Part shown: positions 9,625 through 17,839 of the stretch, one piece after another
How positions within the stretch are numbered: the stretch's first letter is position 1
How the letters are laid out: each line of letters opens with the position of its first letter
From: Emcibacter sp.
GTDB lineage: Bacteria; Pseudomonadota; Alphaproteobacteria; Sphingomonadales; Emcibacteraceae
Assembly: GCA_021647465.1 (NCBI GenBank)
Contig: JAKIUQ010000002.1
Coordinates: forward strand, 186,001-250,000
Direction of reading: 5' to 3'
DNA: 64,000 nucleotides
Made by a program: the position numbers and the translations under genes
The notes under the pieces: model-generated
The model's input: only the letters and a program-made list of their open reading frames with translations
Database searches by the model: none
Told to the model about the DNA's origin: nothing

Positions 9625-10650
9625 ATGTACTCGGATAAAAGAAATGATCGCCAAATTGCCATCTGGCTGTTTTTGGTTTGTGCCATGATTTTTTGTATGG
9701 TGATTGTGGGTGGTGTGACGCGACTGACGGAATCCGGCCTGAGCATCGTAGAATGGAAACCAATCAGCGGCATAATCCCCCCAATAGGTGAAGAGGCATG
9801 GGTTCAGGAATTTGAGACCTATAAACAATTCCCGGAATATCAAAAAATTAACAAAGGCATGAGCCTTGATGAATTTAAAGGAATATTTTTCTGGGAATAT
9901 ACCCATCGTTTGCTGGGGCGGCTGATTGGCCTTGTCTTTTTTGTGCCATTTGTATTTTTTTTGATAAGGCGGCAGGTGTCCGCCAGCCTGCAACCAAAAT
10001 TATGGTTGATGTTTTTTCTGGGCGGTTTGCAGGGCGCCCTTGGCTGGTGGATGGTCAAAAGTGGCTTGGTAGATCATCCGGACGTCAGCCATTATCGCCT
10101 TGCGGCGCATCTGGGCTTGGCTATATTGATTTATCTTTACATATTCTGGGTCGCAACCGGTCTTGTGATGGAGAGGCGCACCAGCACCATCGGTATGGGC
10201 AGAAGACCCGCCCGTTCGATTATATTTCTGGTCTGGCTGATTTTTCTTCAGATATTGCTGGGCGGCCTTGTGGCGGGCTTAAATGCCGGCATGATTTATA
10301 ACACATGGCCTATGATGGAAGAGCAATTGATTCCCGCAGGATTATACAGCATGAGCCCATGGTATATGAATATTTTCGAGAATATTATGACGGTGCAGTT
10401 TAATCACCGTATGGTGGGTTATCTGATTGCCCTCTGGGCGATTTTTGTCTGGTATAAAACCTTAAGGGACTCTCATGTTTATGTGCGGATGTCTGGCCAT
10501 CTTATGGTGTTAACGGTTTTGGGACAGGGGATGCTTGGGATATATACATTGATTTATATGGTGCCAATCCCTCTGGCCGCTGCCCATCAGGGCGGCGCGG
10601 TGGTGGCCTTGTCTGCGGCATTATTGTTGCTGCGCCGGGCAAGGGCCTGA
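9625..10650 (+). CDS. ctaA: heme A synthase (CtaA/COX15)
   Basis: CtaA oxidises the C8 methyl of heme O to a formyl group, giving heme A for the aa3 oxidase encoded further along this window. The 341-residue protein has about eight membrane helices. The early VVGGVTRLTESGLS motif, the two heme-ligand blocks WEYTHRLLGR and QFNHRMVGY, and the intervening VSHYRLAAHLG and terminal AAHQGGAVVAL histidines are all present. It is the alphaproteobacterial, COX15-like type (341 residues; the shorter Bacillus type is about 300). AGGTGA sits just 5' of the ATG. cutA follows after 10 bases, so the two are probably co-transcribed. Confidence 0.96.
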   Translation: MYSDKRNDRQIAIWLFLVCAMIFCMVIVGGVTRLTESGLSIVEWKPISGIIPPIGEEAWVQEFETYKQFPEYQKINKGMSLDEFKGIFFWEYTHRLLGRLIGLVFFVPFVFFLIRRQVSASLQPKLWLMFFLGGLQGALGWWMVKSGLVDHPDVSHYRLAAHLGLAILIYLYIFWVATGLVMERRTSTIGMGRRPARSIIFLVWLIFLQILLGGLVAGLNAGMIYNTWPMMEEQLIPAGLYSMSPWYMNIFENIMTVQFNHRMVGYLIALWAIFVWYKTLRDSHVYVRMSGHLMVLTVLGQGMLGIYTLIYMVPIPLAAAHQGGAVVALSAALLLLRRARA

Positions 10651-10660
10651 AGGGCGAGAG

Positions 10661-10987
10661 ATGACCGAATTTTGCACGTTATATGTGATGGTTCGGGATA
10701 AGGCCGAGGCCGTGTCATTGTCCCGGGAATTGATCAAAGAAAAACTCATTGCCTGCGCTAATATTTCTGGTGATATGTTGTCGATTTATCCTTGGCAGGG
10801 CAAAATTTGCGAGGATTCCGAACGGGCGATCTTTATGAAAACCCGCAAAGATCTTGTCGAAAAAGTCACCAGTCGCATACAGGAGCTACATTCCTATGAT
10901 ACCCCTTGCATTGTTCAATGGAACATCACAGGCGGCAGCGAGGCTTATTTAACATGGGCCGGGGAGAACTTGCTCACCCCTGAATAA
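10661..10987 (+). CDS. cutA: CutA divalent-cation tolerance protein
   Basis: CutA is a small trimeric ferredoxin-fold protein historically tied to copper tolerance; its real role is unclear. The 108 residues show the family pattern: an N-terminal strand TLYVMVRDKAEA, the LIKEKLIACANI helix-strand, YPWQGKICED and the C-terminal HSYDTPCIVQWNI block followed by YLTWAGENL. The length is normal. A GGGCGAGAG lies directly 5' of the ATG. It is the second gene after ctaA, with only 10 bases between them. The stop codon overlaps an 8-base inverted repeat (TGAATAAT at 10981-10988 and ATTATTCA at 10995-11002) that has no T run. Confidence 0.93.
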   Translation: MTEFCTLYVMVRDKAEAVSLSRELIKEKLIACANISGDMLSIYPWQGKICEDSERAIFMKTRKDLVEKVTSRIQELHSYDTPCIVQWNITGGSEAYLTWAGENLLTPE

Positions 10988-11061
10988 TCAGGCTATTATT
11001 CAGCACATAATTTTGGGGTATTTCGGCCTGCCCAAGGGGAATGAAATTCTGTTTTTTTACC

Positions 11062-11089
11062 TTGCCAAAGAGAGTAAAATGATTATAAC
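11062..11089 (+). promoter_or_regulatory. probable sigma-70 promoter of tRNA-Val
   Basis: TTGCCA at 11062-11067 and TATAAC at 11084-11089 form a -35/-10 pair with a 16-base spacer. The predicted start is about 15 bases before the mature 5' end of the tRNA. Confidence 0.5.
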
Positions 11090-11111
11090 TCCCCCCTATA
11101 GCGCCATTGTG

Positions 11112-11186
11112 GGGCGATTAGCTCAGGGGTAGAGCGCCTCGTTGACATCGAGGAGGTCACAAGTTCAAATCTTGTATCGCCCACCA
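11112..11186 (+). tRNA. tRNA-Val (anticodon GAC)
   Basis: All four arms fold. The acceptor GGGCGAT (11112-11118) pairs with ATCGCCC (11176-11182). The D arm is GCTC/GAGC with AGGGGTA in the loop. The anticodon stem CCTCG/CGAGG encloses TTGACAT, giving anticodon GAC at 11144-11146, which reads GUC/GUU valine codons. The T arm is ACAAG/CTTGT around TTCAAAT. The discriminator A and CCA are encoded in the DNA. It is a single tRNA between cutA and the Y-family polymerase, with nothing suggesting an integrated element at its 3' end. Confidence 0.97.
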
Positions 11187-11271
11187 TTCCCTTATTTTCT
11201 GCATCTTTTGAGCCCGTTATCTGGATACATCTTAATTCCGCTGCAAACTGTTCAGACAATCAGGGTTATTT

Positions 11272-12561
11272 CTATTCATGAAATTCCACCTTTTCCGGGA
11301 TGCGGGTGAAGGCGATTTTGCTGCCGGTGTAGCGGGACAGGGGCGCGGGCAGGGAACCGACCATGATGGTATCCAGCCCATATTTTCCATTAATAAGATC
11401 AAGGGCTTTGGACAGGCGGTTATGTTTTTTCTGTTCCTTTGCCACGGGATCATTCAGGGCCTCGAACATATCGGGCATCAGCTCGTCCTGAGGGGTCAGG
11501 TCATAAAGGGCGACACCGACCTGTTTGATGCGAAATGAATTTCTTTCCCGTGACATCTCCTGCCATAATTCATTAAGCGCCTTGAGGAAGGTGAAATTAT
11601 TTTGCGTGACGGGCAGTTTAAGGTGCCCCTGCCATTTGGTTTCCGCAGGGGTGCCCTGGCAATCAAAACGCACGTAAAGATTATAAAAACCCGCATAAAA
11701 CTCAACCCGGCGCAGGCGCGTTGCCGCCTTAATGGTTAGCCGGCGGGCGATGAGCCGTGCGGCATCACGGGGCCGCATGTGGGGGGCAAGAACATGGCTA
11801 TGGCCGATGGTATGGCGTTTGCTTTGTGGTGGTTCGGCCACTTCAATGCCGCGTAGCGCATACCAGAAACGCTCACCCGCCACACTATGCCAAATCCTGC
11901 GCACATGTTTTGGCTCCAGATTCCAGAAATTTTCCAGACTGGTGATGCCCGCATTACGCAAACGCTGTTCCATCTTGCGGCCAATGCCCGGCAGGTCCCG
12001 CAGGTTAAGTTCCAGTAAACGGCCCGGTAATTCATGGGCCTCCAGCACCGTTAAGCCGTCCGGTTTTTGCAGACCGCTGGCCACCTTGGACAGAAAACGG
12101 TTGGGCCCGATCCCCACGGAAGTGCGCAGGCAGATACCCACATTATCCGTGATGCCCTTTTTGATGCGGCGGGCGAGGGCGAGGGCATTCCCCTTTTCCT
12201 GCTGCGTCCCCATGAGGCGGCAGGCGACCTCATCAATGGAACAGATTTTGGTGAGCGGAATATGACGGTCAATTTCGGCCATGATCAGATGGTGAAAATC
12301 GACATATTTATCATGGCGGGCCGGCACCACCTGCAAATCAGGGCAAATCTTGCGGGCTTCATAAATCATGGTGCCGGTTTTAACGCCATAGGCCTTGGCC
12401 TCGTAACTTGCGGCAATGGCACAGGTACTGTCCGTCCTCGCCGTAGGCACCACCGCCACGGGCCGCCCGCGCAAATGCGGCTGAAGCTGCTGTTCGACAC
12501 TGGCAAAATAGCTGTTCAGGTCAATATACATCCACCGAAGATTTTTGGGAATTTCGAGCAT
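11272..12561 (-). CDS. Y-family (DinB/UmuC-type) translesion DNA polymerase
   Basis: This is a low-fidelity polymerase that copies past DNA lesions. The 429-residue protein carries the metal-binding carboxylates in their usual places: D14 in MYIDLNSYFASVEQ, and D110/E111 in CSIDEVACRL. The SVGIGPNRFLSKVASGLQKPDG fingers region (shortened here) follows, with the helix-hairpin-helix LRDLPGIGRKM after it and a little-finger domain to about residue 350. I see no clear QLxLF-type clamp-binding motif at the C-terminus. The pattern fits stand-alone alphaproteobacterial Y-family enzymes rather than the imuB cassette, because no imuA or dnaE2 is adjacent. No LexA-type box was identified upstream. Confidence 0.88.
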   Translation of the reverse strand: MLEIPKNLRWMYIDLNSYFASVEQQLQPHLRGRPVAVVPTARTDSTCAIAASYEAKAYGVKTGTMIYEARKICPDLQVVPARHDKYVDFHHLIMAEIDRHIPLTKICSIDEVACRLMGTQQEKGNALALARRIKKGITDNVGICLRTSVGIGPNRFLSKVASGLQKPDGLTVLEAHELPGRLLELNLRDLPGIGRKMEQRLRNAGITSLENFWNLEPKHVRRIWHSVAGERFWYALRGIEVAEPPQSKRHTIGHSHVLAPHMRPRDAARLIARRLTIKAATRLRRVEFYAGFYNLYVRFDCQGTPAETKWQGHLKLPVTQNNFTFLKALNELWQEMSRERNSFRIKQVGVALYDLTPQDELMPDMFEALNDPVAKEQKKHNRLSKALDLINGKYGLDTIMVGSLPAPLSRYTGSKIAFTRIPEKVEFHE

Positions 12562-12635
12562 GATTACCTTGAGTCTCTCATAACGGAAAGGGGCCGAATT
12601 ATAGACTCAAAAATAAGAACAAAGCAAGAACAAAA

Positions 12636-13559
12636 TTAAATCACCCCAAACACCCCACCTTTACCCATTTCCCCCTGACATGTGATGCGGTTATTTTGGG
12701 ACATGTGGATCAGGTGGGACAGGACGGAGCTGGCGGCGGCGGGGTGGAGGTATGTGGGGATGTCGGAATAGATCACAGCGACCATTGCCGGGATGGTGAC
12801 CGCGCCGCCCGCGATGGCGGCAAGGATTTGTTGCTCCCGATTATGGCGGTGGGCAATCAATGCCCGGACAAAGGGTTTGGGCTCGTTGACAGGCCCGCCG
12901 TGGGTCGGATAATAAATCTGATCATCCCGGCTGAGCAGTTTTTCAAGGCTGGCAATATAATCCTTCATATCGCCGTCCGGCTGAGAGACAACAGAGGTTG
13001 ACCAGCCCATCACATGATCTCCGGTAAAAAGCGCCTTTTCTTCTTGTAAGGCAAAACACAAGTGATTGGACAGGTGGCCGGGGGTATGGATGGCTTCCAA
13101 TGTCCAGCCTTCGCCCTTGATCACATCACCGTCTTTTAAAATATGATCGGGCTTGAAATGGCGGTCGCGGCCTTCTTCGGCATGGTTATCCATATCCGCC
13201 TGCTGACCTGTATCAAAGGCATAAACCTCTGCCCCCGTGATCTGTTTCAATGGCGCTGCCGCCGGGGAATGATCCACATGGTTATGGGTGACAAATATGT
13301 GGCTGACCGTGACATGTTCCGTAAATTCTTCAAGCGCATGAAGATGTGATGATATGGCCGGGCCGGGATCAATGATGGCGACTTCCGGCTTGGGGGAATT
13401 TTCTTTTTTATGATTTGCTCTCCCTTTCCCCACAATATAAGTGCCCGTACCATAAAAGGTGAAGGGGGAGGGGTTATGGGCGACGAGTCGCCGGATAAGG
13501 GGGCTGACCTCTGTTACCTCACCATATTGAGGAGAAAATTCTTTATTAAATTTGAGCAT
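12636..13559 (-). CDS. metallo-beta-lactamase-fold hydrolase (LACTB2-like)
   Basis: This is a cytoplasmic zinc hydrolase of the MBL superfamily with a C-terminal winged-helix extension like the LACTB2/glyoxalase-II-like group. From the preferred start the metal motif is HNHVDH at residues 92-97. GHLSNHLCF, FTGDHVMGW and the late YPTHGGPV supply the other ligands. The substrate is unknown; thioesters, lactones or RNA are possible from family knowledge. The reading frame extends 13 codons further up to 13598, but an AGG lies upstream of the ATG at 13559 and none upstream of 13598, and the family N-terminus fits the shorter form (307 residues). Confidence 0.85.
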   Translation of the reverse strand: MLKFNKEFSPQYGEVTEVSPLIRRLVAHNPSPFTFYGTGTYIVGKGRANHKKENSPKPEVAIIDPGPAISSHLHALEEFTEHVTVSHIFVTHNHVDHSPAAAPLKQITGAEVYAFDTGQQADMDNHAEEGRDRHFKPDHILKDGDVIKGEGWTLEAIHTPGHLSNHLCFALQEEKALFTGDHVMGWSTSVVSQPDGDMKDYIASLEKLLSRDDQIYYPTHGGPVNEPKPFVRALIAHRHNREQQILAAIAGGAVTIPAMVAVIYSDIPTYLHPAAASSVLSHLIHMSQNNRITCQGEMGKGGVFGVI

Positions 13560-13693
13560 ATTATTTAAACCTGTTTCGGTTTTTGAGCAAAATATCATAA
13601 TAATATTCGATTTATTTTAGTTTAGAGCAATATATTTCAATTTATCGTAAACTGTCATTCAATTGATAGTAACAGTATTTTATGAGGTATGCC

Positions 13694-14932
13694 ATGTCAT
13701 CTGACAGTAAAAAAAAGCCATCTGACAGTAAAGAAAAGTCATCTGATCAACGAAATAAAAAAGGTTTTGCCACCCGCGCTATTCATGCGGGGCGGGACAA
13801 GAGCGACCCTCACGGGGCGTTAACGTCGCCGATTTATATGACATCAACCTTTCAGTTTGACACAGCGCAGCAAGGCGCGGCGCGTTTTGCGGGCGAAGAG
13901 GGCGGGTATATTTACAGCCGTCTTGGCAATCCAACCCTGAATGAGCTGGAGCTGAAACTGGCTGATCTGGAAGGCGCGGAATCTTGTCTTACCGTGGCCT
14001 CCGGCATGGGGGCGATCACAAGCGTTTTTTGGACTTTTGTTGCGCCCGGTGACGAAATTCTGGTGGATGAAACCCTGTATGGCTGCACCTTTGCTTATTT
14101 TCGTCACGGGCTGGAGAAATTTGGCGTTACGGTTCGCCATGTGGATATGCGCAATCCGGAAAATCTTGCCCGCGAAATTTCCGATAAAACCCGCATTGTC
14201 TATTTTGAAACGCCGGCCAACCCCAATATGCGTATCGTGGATATTCGGGCCATTTCAAAAATTGCAAAGGATGCGGGGGCCAAGGTGGTGGTGGACAGTA
14301 CCTATATGACGCCATATCTGCAAAATCCCATTGCGCTCGGCGCGGATATTGTGATCCATAGCGCGACCAAATATCTGGGCGGGCACGGTGATTTGATGGC
14401 AGGGGTTATCCTGTCCAGCGCCGAAGATATGGAACAGATCCGCTATGTGGGCCTAAAGGATATGACCGGCGCGGTGCTGTCGCCCATGAATGCCTTTTTG
14501 ATCTCGCGGGGGCTTAAAACATTGGAACTTCGTATGGAGCGTCACTGTGATAATGCGGAAAAAGTCGCCAATTTACTGGAGGCGAGCGATAAAGTCACAA
14601 AGGTTTATTTCCCGGGGCTGCCCTCATTCGATCAGCATGAACTGGCCAGATCACAAATGTCGCGTTTTGGCGGCATGGTGGCCTTTGAACTGACCGGTGG
14701 CCATGATGCGGGCCTGAAATTCCTTAATGGCTTAAAATTATGCAAGATCGCGGTCAGTCTTGGTGATGCGGAAACACTGGTTGAACATCCCGCCTCCATG
14801 ACCCATTCCCCCTACACACCGGAAGAGCGCGAGAAATACGGTATCACCGAAGGTCTGGTGCGTATTTCCGCCGGTCTGGAAAATGCAAAAGATATTCTGG
14901 CCGACCTCGAACAGGCCTTGGCGCAGGTTTAA
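13694..14932 (+). CDS. megL: methionine gamma-lyase (PLP enzyme)
   Basis: The best match in this trans-sulfuration family is methionine gamma-lyase, which cleaves methionine to methanethiol, 2-oxobutyrate and ammonia. The PLP lysine is K226 in SATKYLGGHGD. C131 in LYGCTFAYF sits exactly 95 residues before it, the same spacing as C116 and K211 in the Pseudomonas enzyme, and that cysteine marks the subfamily. GFATRAIHAG, YSRLGNPTLNELE and QHPASMTHS-like LVEHPASMTHSPYTPEE are also present. O-succinylhomoserine sulfhydrylase or cystathionine lyase are less likely alternatives. The first about 22 residues are a repeated S-S/P-D-S-K-K/E-K tract absent from the family. The ATG at 13694 has GAGG 6 bases upstream; an upstream ATG at 13682 lacks one. 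Confidence 0.85.
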   Translation: MSSDSKKKPSDSKEKSSDQRNKKGFATRAIHAGRDKSDPHGALTSPIYMTSTFQFDTAQQGAARFAGEEGGYIYSRLGNPTLNELELKLADLEGAESCLTVASGMGAITSVFWTFVAPGDEILVDETLYGCTFAYFRHGLEKFGVTVRHVDMRNPENLAREISDKTRIVYFETPANPNMRIVDIRAISKIAKDAGAKVVVDSTYMTPYLQNPIALGADIVIHSATKYLGGHGDLMAGVILSSAEDMEQIRYVGLKDMTGAVLSPMNAFLISRGLKTLELRMERHCDNAEKVANLLEASDKVTKVYFPGLPSFDQHELARSQMSRFGGMVAFELTGGHDAGLKFLNGLKLCKIAVSLGDAETLVEHPASMTHSPYTPEEREKYGITEGLVRISAGLENAKDILADLEQALAQV

Positions 14933-14961
14933 CGTCGCGCATAACATATAAATATGTAATC

Positions 14962-14994
14962 CATAAAAAAAGGCAGACGTTTATGTCTGCCTTT
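14962..14994 (-). terminator. rpoH terminator (also facing megL)
   Basis: The inverted repeat AAAGGCAGAC / GTCTGCCTTT with a 6-base loop is followed, read on the minus strand, by a run of seven T. It lies just after the rpoH stop. For megL on the plus strand only three T follow, so it would be a weak stop in that direction. Confidence 0.85.
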
Positions 14995-15016
14995 GGGAAC
15001 ATCATGTTATCTGCCC

Positions 15017-15886
15017 TTATTCATTGGCGGCGGATTGCATGGCTTTTTGGAGTTTTTCAAAGGCGCGAACCTCGATCTGGCGCACGCGCTCGCGGCTGAT
15101 GTTATAAATCTTGCTCAAATCCTCCAGCGTGGAAGGGTTATCCTTCAGGCGGCGTTCGGTCAGGATATGTTGCTCGCGCTCGTTCAGGTCCTGCATGGCA
15201 TTGGCCATAAGGGCGCGGCGGTTGGTCAGTTCCTCATCATTGGCATAGGCGGTTTCCTGATCAATGGCATCCTGATCTTCGAGCCAGTCCATCCATTCGC
15301 CTTCGGAATCGGCGCGCATGGGGGCGTTAAGGGAATGGTCGGCACCGGCCATACGGCGGTTCATATTGACCACTTCTTTTTCACTGACATTCAGGCGGGT
15401 GGCAATCTCAGTCACCTGATCCGGGTGAAGATCACCTTCGTCGATGGCCTGTATCTGTCCTTTAATGCGGCGCAGGTTAAAGAATAGCTTTTTCTGGGCC
15501 GCTGTGGTGCCAATTTTAACCAAAGACCATGACCGCAGAATATATTCCTGTATAGAGGCCTTGATCCACCACATGGCATAGGTGGCCAACCGAAAGCCAC
15601 GGTCAGGATCAAATCGTTTCACTGCCTGCATCATGCCGACATTCCCTTCGGAAATCAGCTCGCCAATGGGCAGGCCGTAGCCCCGGTACCCCATGGCGAT
15701 TTTGGCCACAAGACGCAAGTGGGAGGTGACCAGCTTATGGGCTGCTTCGCTGTCTTCATGCTCGGTCCAGGCTTTGGCCAACATGAATTCTTCCTCAGGC
15801 TTGAGCATGGGGAATTTACGAATTTCCTGAAGGTAGCGCGTCAGGCTGCCTTCGGGGGTAATTGCGGGCGCTAACTGTCTGGTCAT
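15017..15886 (-). CDS. rpoH: RNA polymerase sigma-32 factor RpoH
   Basis: RpoH directs RNA polymerase to heat-shock promoters. The 289-residue protein has region 1.2/2.1 (SLTRYLQEIRKFPML), region 2 with SHLRLVAKIAMGYRGYGLP and GELISEGNVGMMQAVKRFDP, and the diagnostic RpoH box QKKLFFNLRR. Region 4 ends in the DNA-reading helix ISRERVRQIEVRAFEKLQ. The frame can be opened from a GTG at 15898, but the ATG at 15886 has GGAG 8 bases upstream and is preferred. The gene is followed by a strong hairpin terminator. Its position next to rluD is common in alphaproteobacteria. No RNA thermometer was deduced. Confidence 0.96.
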   Translation of the reverse strand: MTRQLAPAITPEGSLTRYLQEIRKFPMLKPEEEFMLAKAWTEHEDSEAAHKLVTSHLRLVAKIAMGYRGYGLPIGELISEGNVGMMQAVKRFDPDRGFRLATYAMWWIKASIQEYILRSWSLVKIGTTAAQKKLFFNLRRIKGQIQAIDEGDLHPDQVTEIATRLNVSEKEVVNMNRRMAGADHSLNAPMRADSEGEWMDWLEDQDAIDQETAYANDEELTNRRALMANAMQDLNEREQHILTERRLKDNPSTLEDLSKIYNISRERVRQIEVRAFEKLQKAMQSAANE

Positions 15887-15974
15887 AATTTTCTCCACCT
15901 TTCGGCTAAATTATATCAATGCTCAGTATATCATATTTTTAGCTTTTTTACACCTCATGATCCCAGTTATTTAC

Positions 15975-17063
15975 TTAGTTATTTTCCAGGGCAGAAATAA
16001 GGCGTTTCATATCATTTGGTAACTCTGCTTCAAATGTCAAGTCCTCACCCGTGGTTGGGTGAATGAATCCGATCACAAAGGCGTGAAGCGCCTGACGGGT
16101 AAAGTCATTTATGGCTTCCTGCGCGCGGTCAGAGAAATTTTTTGACTGTATGGGGCCGGATTTGCCGTAATAAGGATCCCCAACGAGGGGGTGGCGAATA
16201 TGGGACATATGGACGCGAACCTGATGGGTGCGCCCGGTCTCAAGCCGGCATTCCACCAGACTCAAACTCGGGGCCAGCCGTTTCAGGGCGCTGCCTCTGT
16301 CAAAAACCTTGCGTTTAGGCTCTAACCTGCGCACCACCTGATAGTGGGTTATGGCATCACGGCCCCGTTTGCTTTCATAAGGCACCACCGCCATTTTCAG
16401 GCGATTTCGAGGATTACGGCCAATTTTTTCATGAATGGTGTCTGCCGCAGGGTTTGGCACGCCCCAGACAACGGCAAGATAGGCGCGTTCAAGGCTGTGT
16501 TTGGCGAATTGCTTGGCAAGTTTATGATGGGCATGGTCGGTTTTGGCCGCCACTATCAATCCGCTGGTTTCTTTATCTATGCGGTGAACAATGCCGGGGC
16601 GTTTCACGCCGTTAATGCCGGACAGGCTATCGCCGCAATGATGGATCAGGGCATTGACAAGGGTGCCGTCCGGATTACCGGGGGCCGGATGCACGACCAT
16701 ACCGGCCGGTTTATTGATCACAATCAACTGATCATCCTCATAGACCACATCAAGCGGAATATCCTGCCCCACAGGGATGGCTTCTTTAACAACAGGAATA
16801 TTGAGAAAAATTTGATCTGCGCATTTGACCCGATAAGACGGGTCGTCTATTGTCGCGTCATTATGAGAAGAGGCGGGAATGATTTTGACCTGTCCGGCGA
16901 TGATTAACTGTTTTAACCGCGTGCGGCTTAAATCAGGATTTGACTGGGCCGGAGATTGAGAAAGTGATTTAGCAAGAAACTTATCAAGGCGCAGGCCATG
17001 ATCGTCTTCCTCAACCGTTAATTCAGTGCGTATATTATCTATATTGGAATTTTGTAACGTCAT
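15975..17063 (-). CDS. rluD: RluC/RluD-family 23S rRNA pseudouridine synthase
   Basis: This enzyme isomerises specific uridines to pseudouridine in large-subunit rRNA. It has an N-terminal S4 RNA-binding domain (GLRLDKFLAKSL, then SRTRLKQLIIAGQV) and the catalytic domain with NKPAGMVVHPAPGN. The active-site aspartate lies in HRIDKETSGLIV, and CRLETGRTHQVRVHM follows. At 362 residues it is slightly longer than E. coli RluD. The open frame runs back to 17210, but those extra 49 residues lie antisense to the divergent gene and look non-coding. The ATG at 17063 is preferred although no Shine-Dalgarno is visible. Its start codon overlaps that of the plus-strand neighbour. Confidence 0.93.
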   Translation of the reverse strand: MTLQNSNIDNIRTELTVEEDDHGLRLDKFLAKSLSQSPAQSNPDLSRTRLKQLIIAGQVKIIPASSHNDATIDDPSYRVKCADQIFLNIPVVKEAIPVGQDIPLDVVYEDDQLIVINKPAGMVVHPAPGNPDGTLVNALIHHCGDSLSGINGVKRPGIVHRIDKETSGLIVAAKTDHAHHKLAKQFAKHSLERAYLAVVWGVPNPAADTIHEKIGRNPRNRLKMAVVPYESKRGRDAITHYQVVRRLEPKRKVFDRGSALKRLAPSLSLVECRLETGRTHQVRVHMSHIRHPLVGDPYYGKSGPIQSKNFSDRAQEAINDFTRQALHAFVIGFIHPTTGEDLTFEAELPNDMKRLISALENN

Positions 17064-17454
17064 GACAGAAGAATTGCCAAATAACCATGGGTTTCTCAAG
17101 TTTATTGTGATCTTTATGGGAATATTAATTATCATCGGCCTTATCGTGGTGGTCTGGAAGGTCATAGATCTGGCCAAACAAAAGGCCGCGCGGGAGAAAA
17201 AAGAGACCATACAACAGGTGCAAACCCTAGAGCCAGTAACAGATACGCAGGTTTTTGGAAAATCCCTTGTTCATGATCTGTCGCTTGCGCCCAAGGAAAA
17301 AATTCTGGAGATGACGGCGGCGGCAAATGGTCTGTGGATACGGATCGGAGAGGGCGGCAGCACAAGCCGAATCATCTTGAAAGATTTTGCGGGCAAAACC
17401 ATTGGGACGATCAATATAAAGCGGGACGATGAAAAAGCTGTTTCTGCCAACTGA
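17062..17454 (+). CDS. single-pass membrane protein, DUF6476-like, unknown
   Basis: This 130-residue protein has one transmembrane helix (about residues 13-35, very rich in I, L and V) and a basic KQKAAREKK stretch just after it. A soluble cytoplasmic-looking tail ends in a small beta-rich module (GLWIRIGEGGSTSRIILKDF). I associate similar proteins next to rluD in alphaproteobacteria with the uncharacterised DUF6476, but only tentatively. It overlaps the next gene by 26 bases, so the two are translationally linked. The ATG at 17062 overlaps the divergent rluD ATG; a GTG at 17026 is an unlikely alternative. Confidence 0.7.
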   Translation: MTEELPNNHGFLKFIVIFMGILIIIGLIVVVWKVIDLAKQKAAREKKETIQQVQTLEPVTDTQVFGKSLVHDLSLAPKEKILEMTAAANGLWIRIGEGGSTSRIILKDFAGKTIGTINIKRDDEKAVSAN

Positions 17455-17839
17455 TTTGGAAGCGCAAATTCGTGGGCATTGTGAGGATAATTACCCACAA
17501 GAAGCTTGCGGAATTTTAATCGGGCAGGGGGGGCAGGTGACGAAAGTCATCCCCTCCCCGAATCTGTCGGCGACGCCTGAAAAATCCTTTGAAATTGATC
17601 CCGCCCTGATCATTCACCATCAAAGAGATTGCCGGGCTGGCTCTGATAAAATTATCGGCCATTATCACAGCCATCCTGATGGGCAAGCCGTGCCCTCAAC
17701 CCATGATCATGCCCAAAATTATGACGAGGCCCTGATCTGGGTGATTGTCAGCGTTACAAAAAAGGGCGCACAAGACATGAACGCCTTTGCCACCCATGAC
17801 GGACAGTTGGTACATATGGTGATTTCTACACAAAAATAG
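17429..17839 (+). CDS. JAMM/MPN+ metallopeptidase, M67 family
   Basis: This 136-residue protein is a stand-alone JAMM domain. The complete zinc motif is present: E25 in QEACGIL, H80 and H82 in GHYHSHPDG, S90 and D93 in PSTHD. JAMM proteins cleave isopeptide or peptide bonds. Bacterial examples process ubiquitin-like sulfur carriers or act in cysteine synthesis (Mec+), but no ThiS/MoaD-like gene or CysO partner is nearby, so the substrate is unknown. The gene overlaps its upstream membrane-protein neighbour by 26 bases. Its last two codons and stop (CAAAAATAG) form the left edge of a 20-base direct repeat that brackets the repeat array downstream. Confidence 0.9.
   Translation: MKKLFLPTDLEAQIRGHCEDNYPQEACGILIGQGGQVTKVIPSPNLSATPEKSFEIDPALIIHHQRDCRAGSDKIIGHYHSHPDGQAVPSTHDHAQNYDEALIWVIVSVTKKGAQDMNAFATHDGQLVHMVISTQK

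Noticed and set aside
11112..11186. tRNA as an integration site
   Set aside because: No integrase gene, no repeated 3' tRNA end and no foreign-looking genes follow it.
15975..17210. Longer rluD starting at 17210
   Set aside because: The extra 49 residues are antisense to the divergent membrane-protein gene and do not resemble the family N-terminus.
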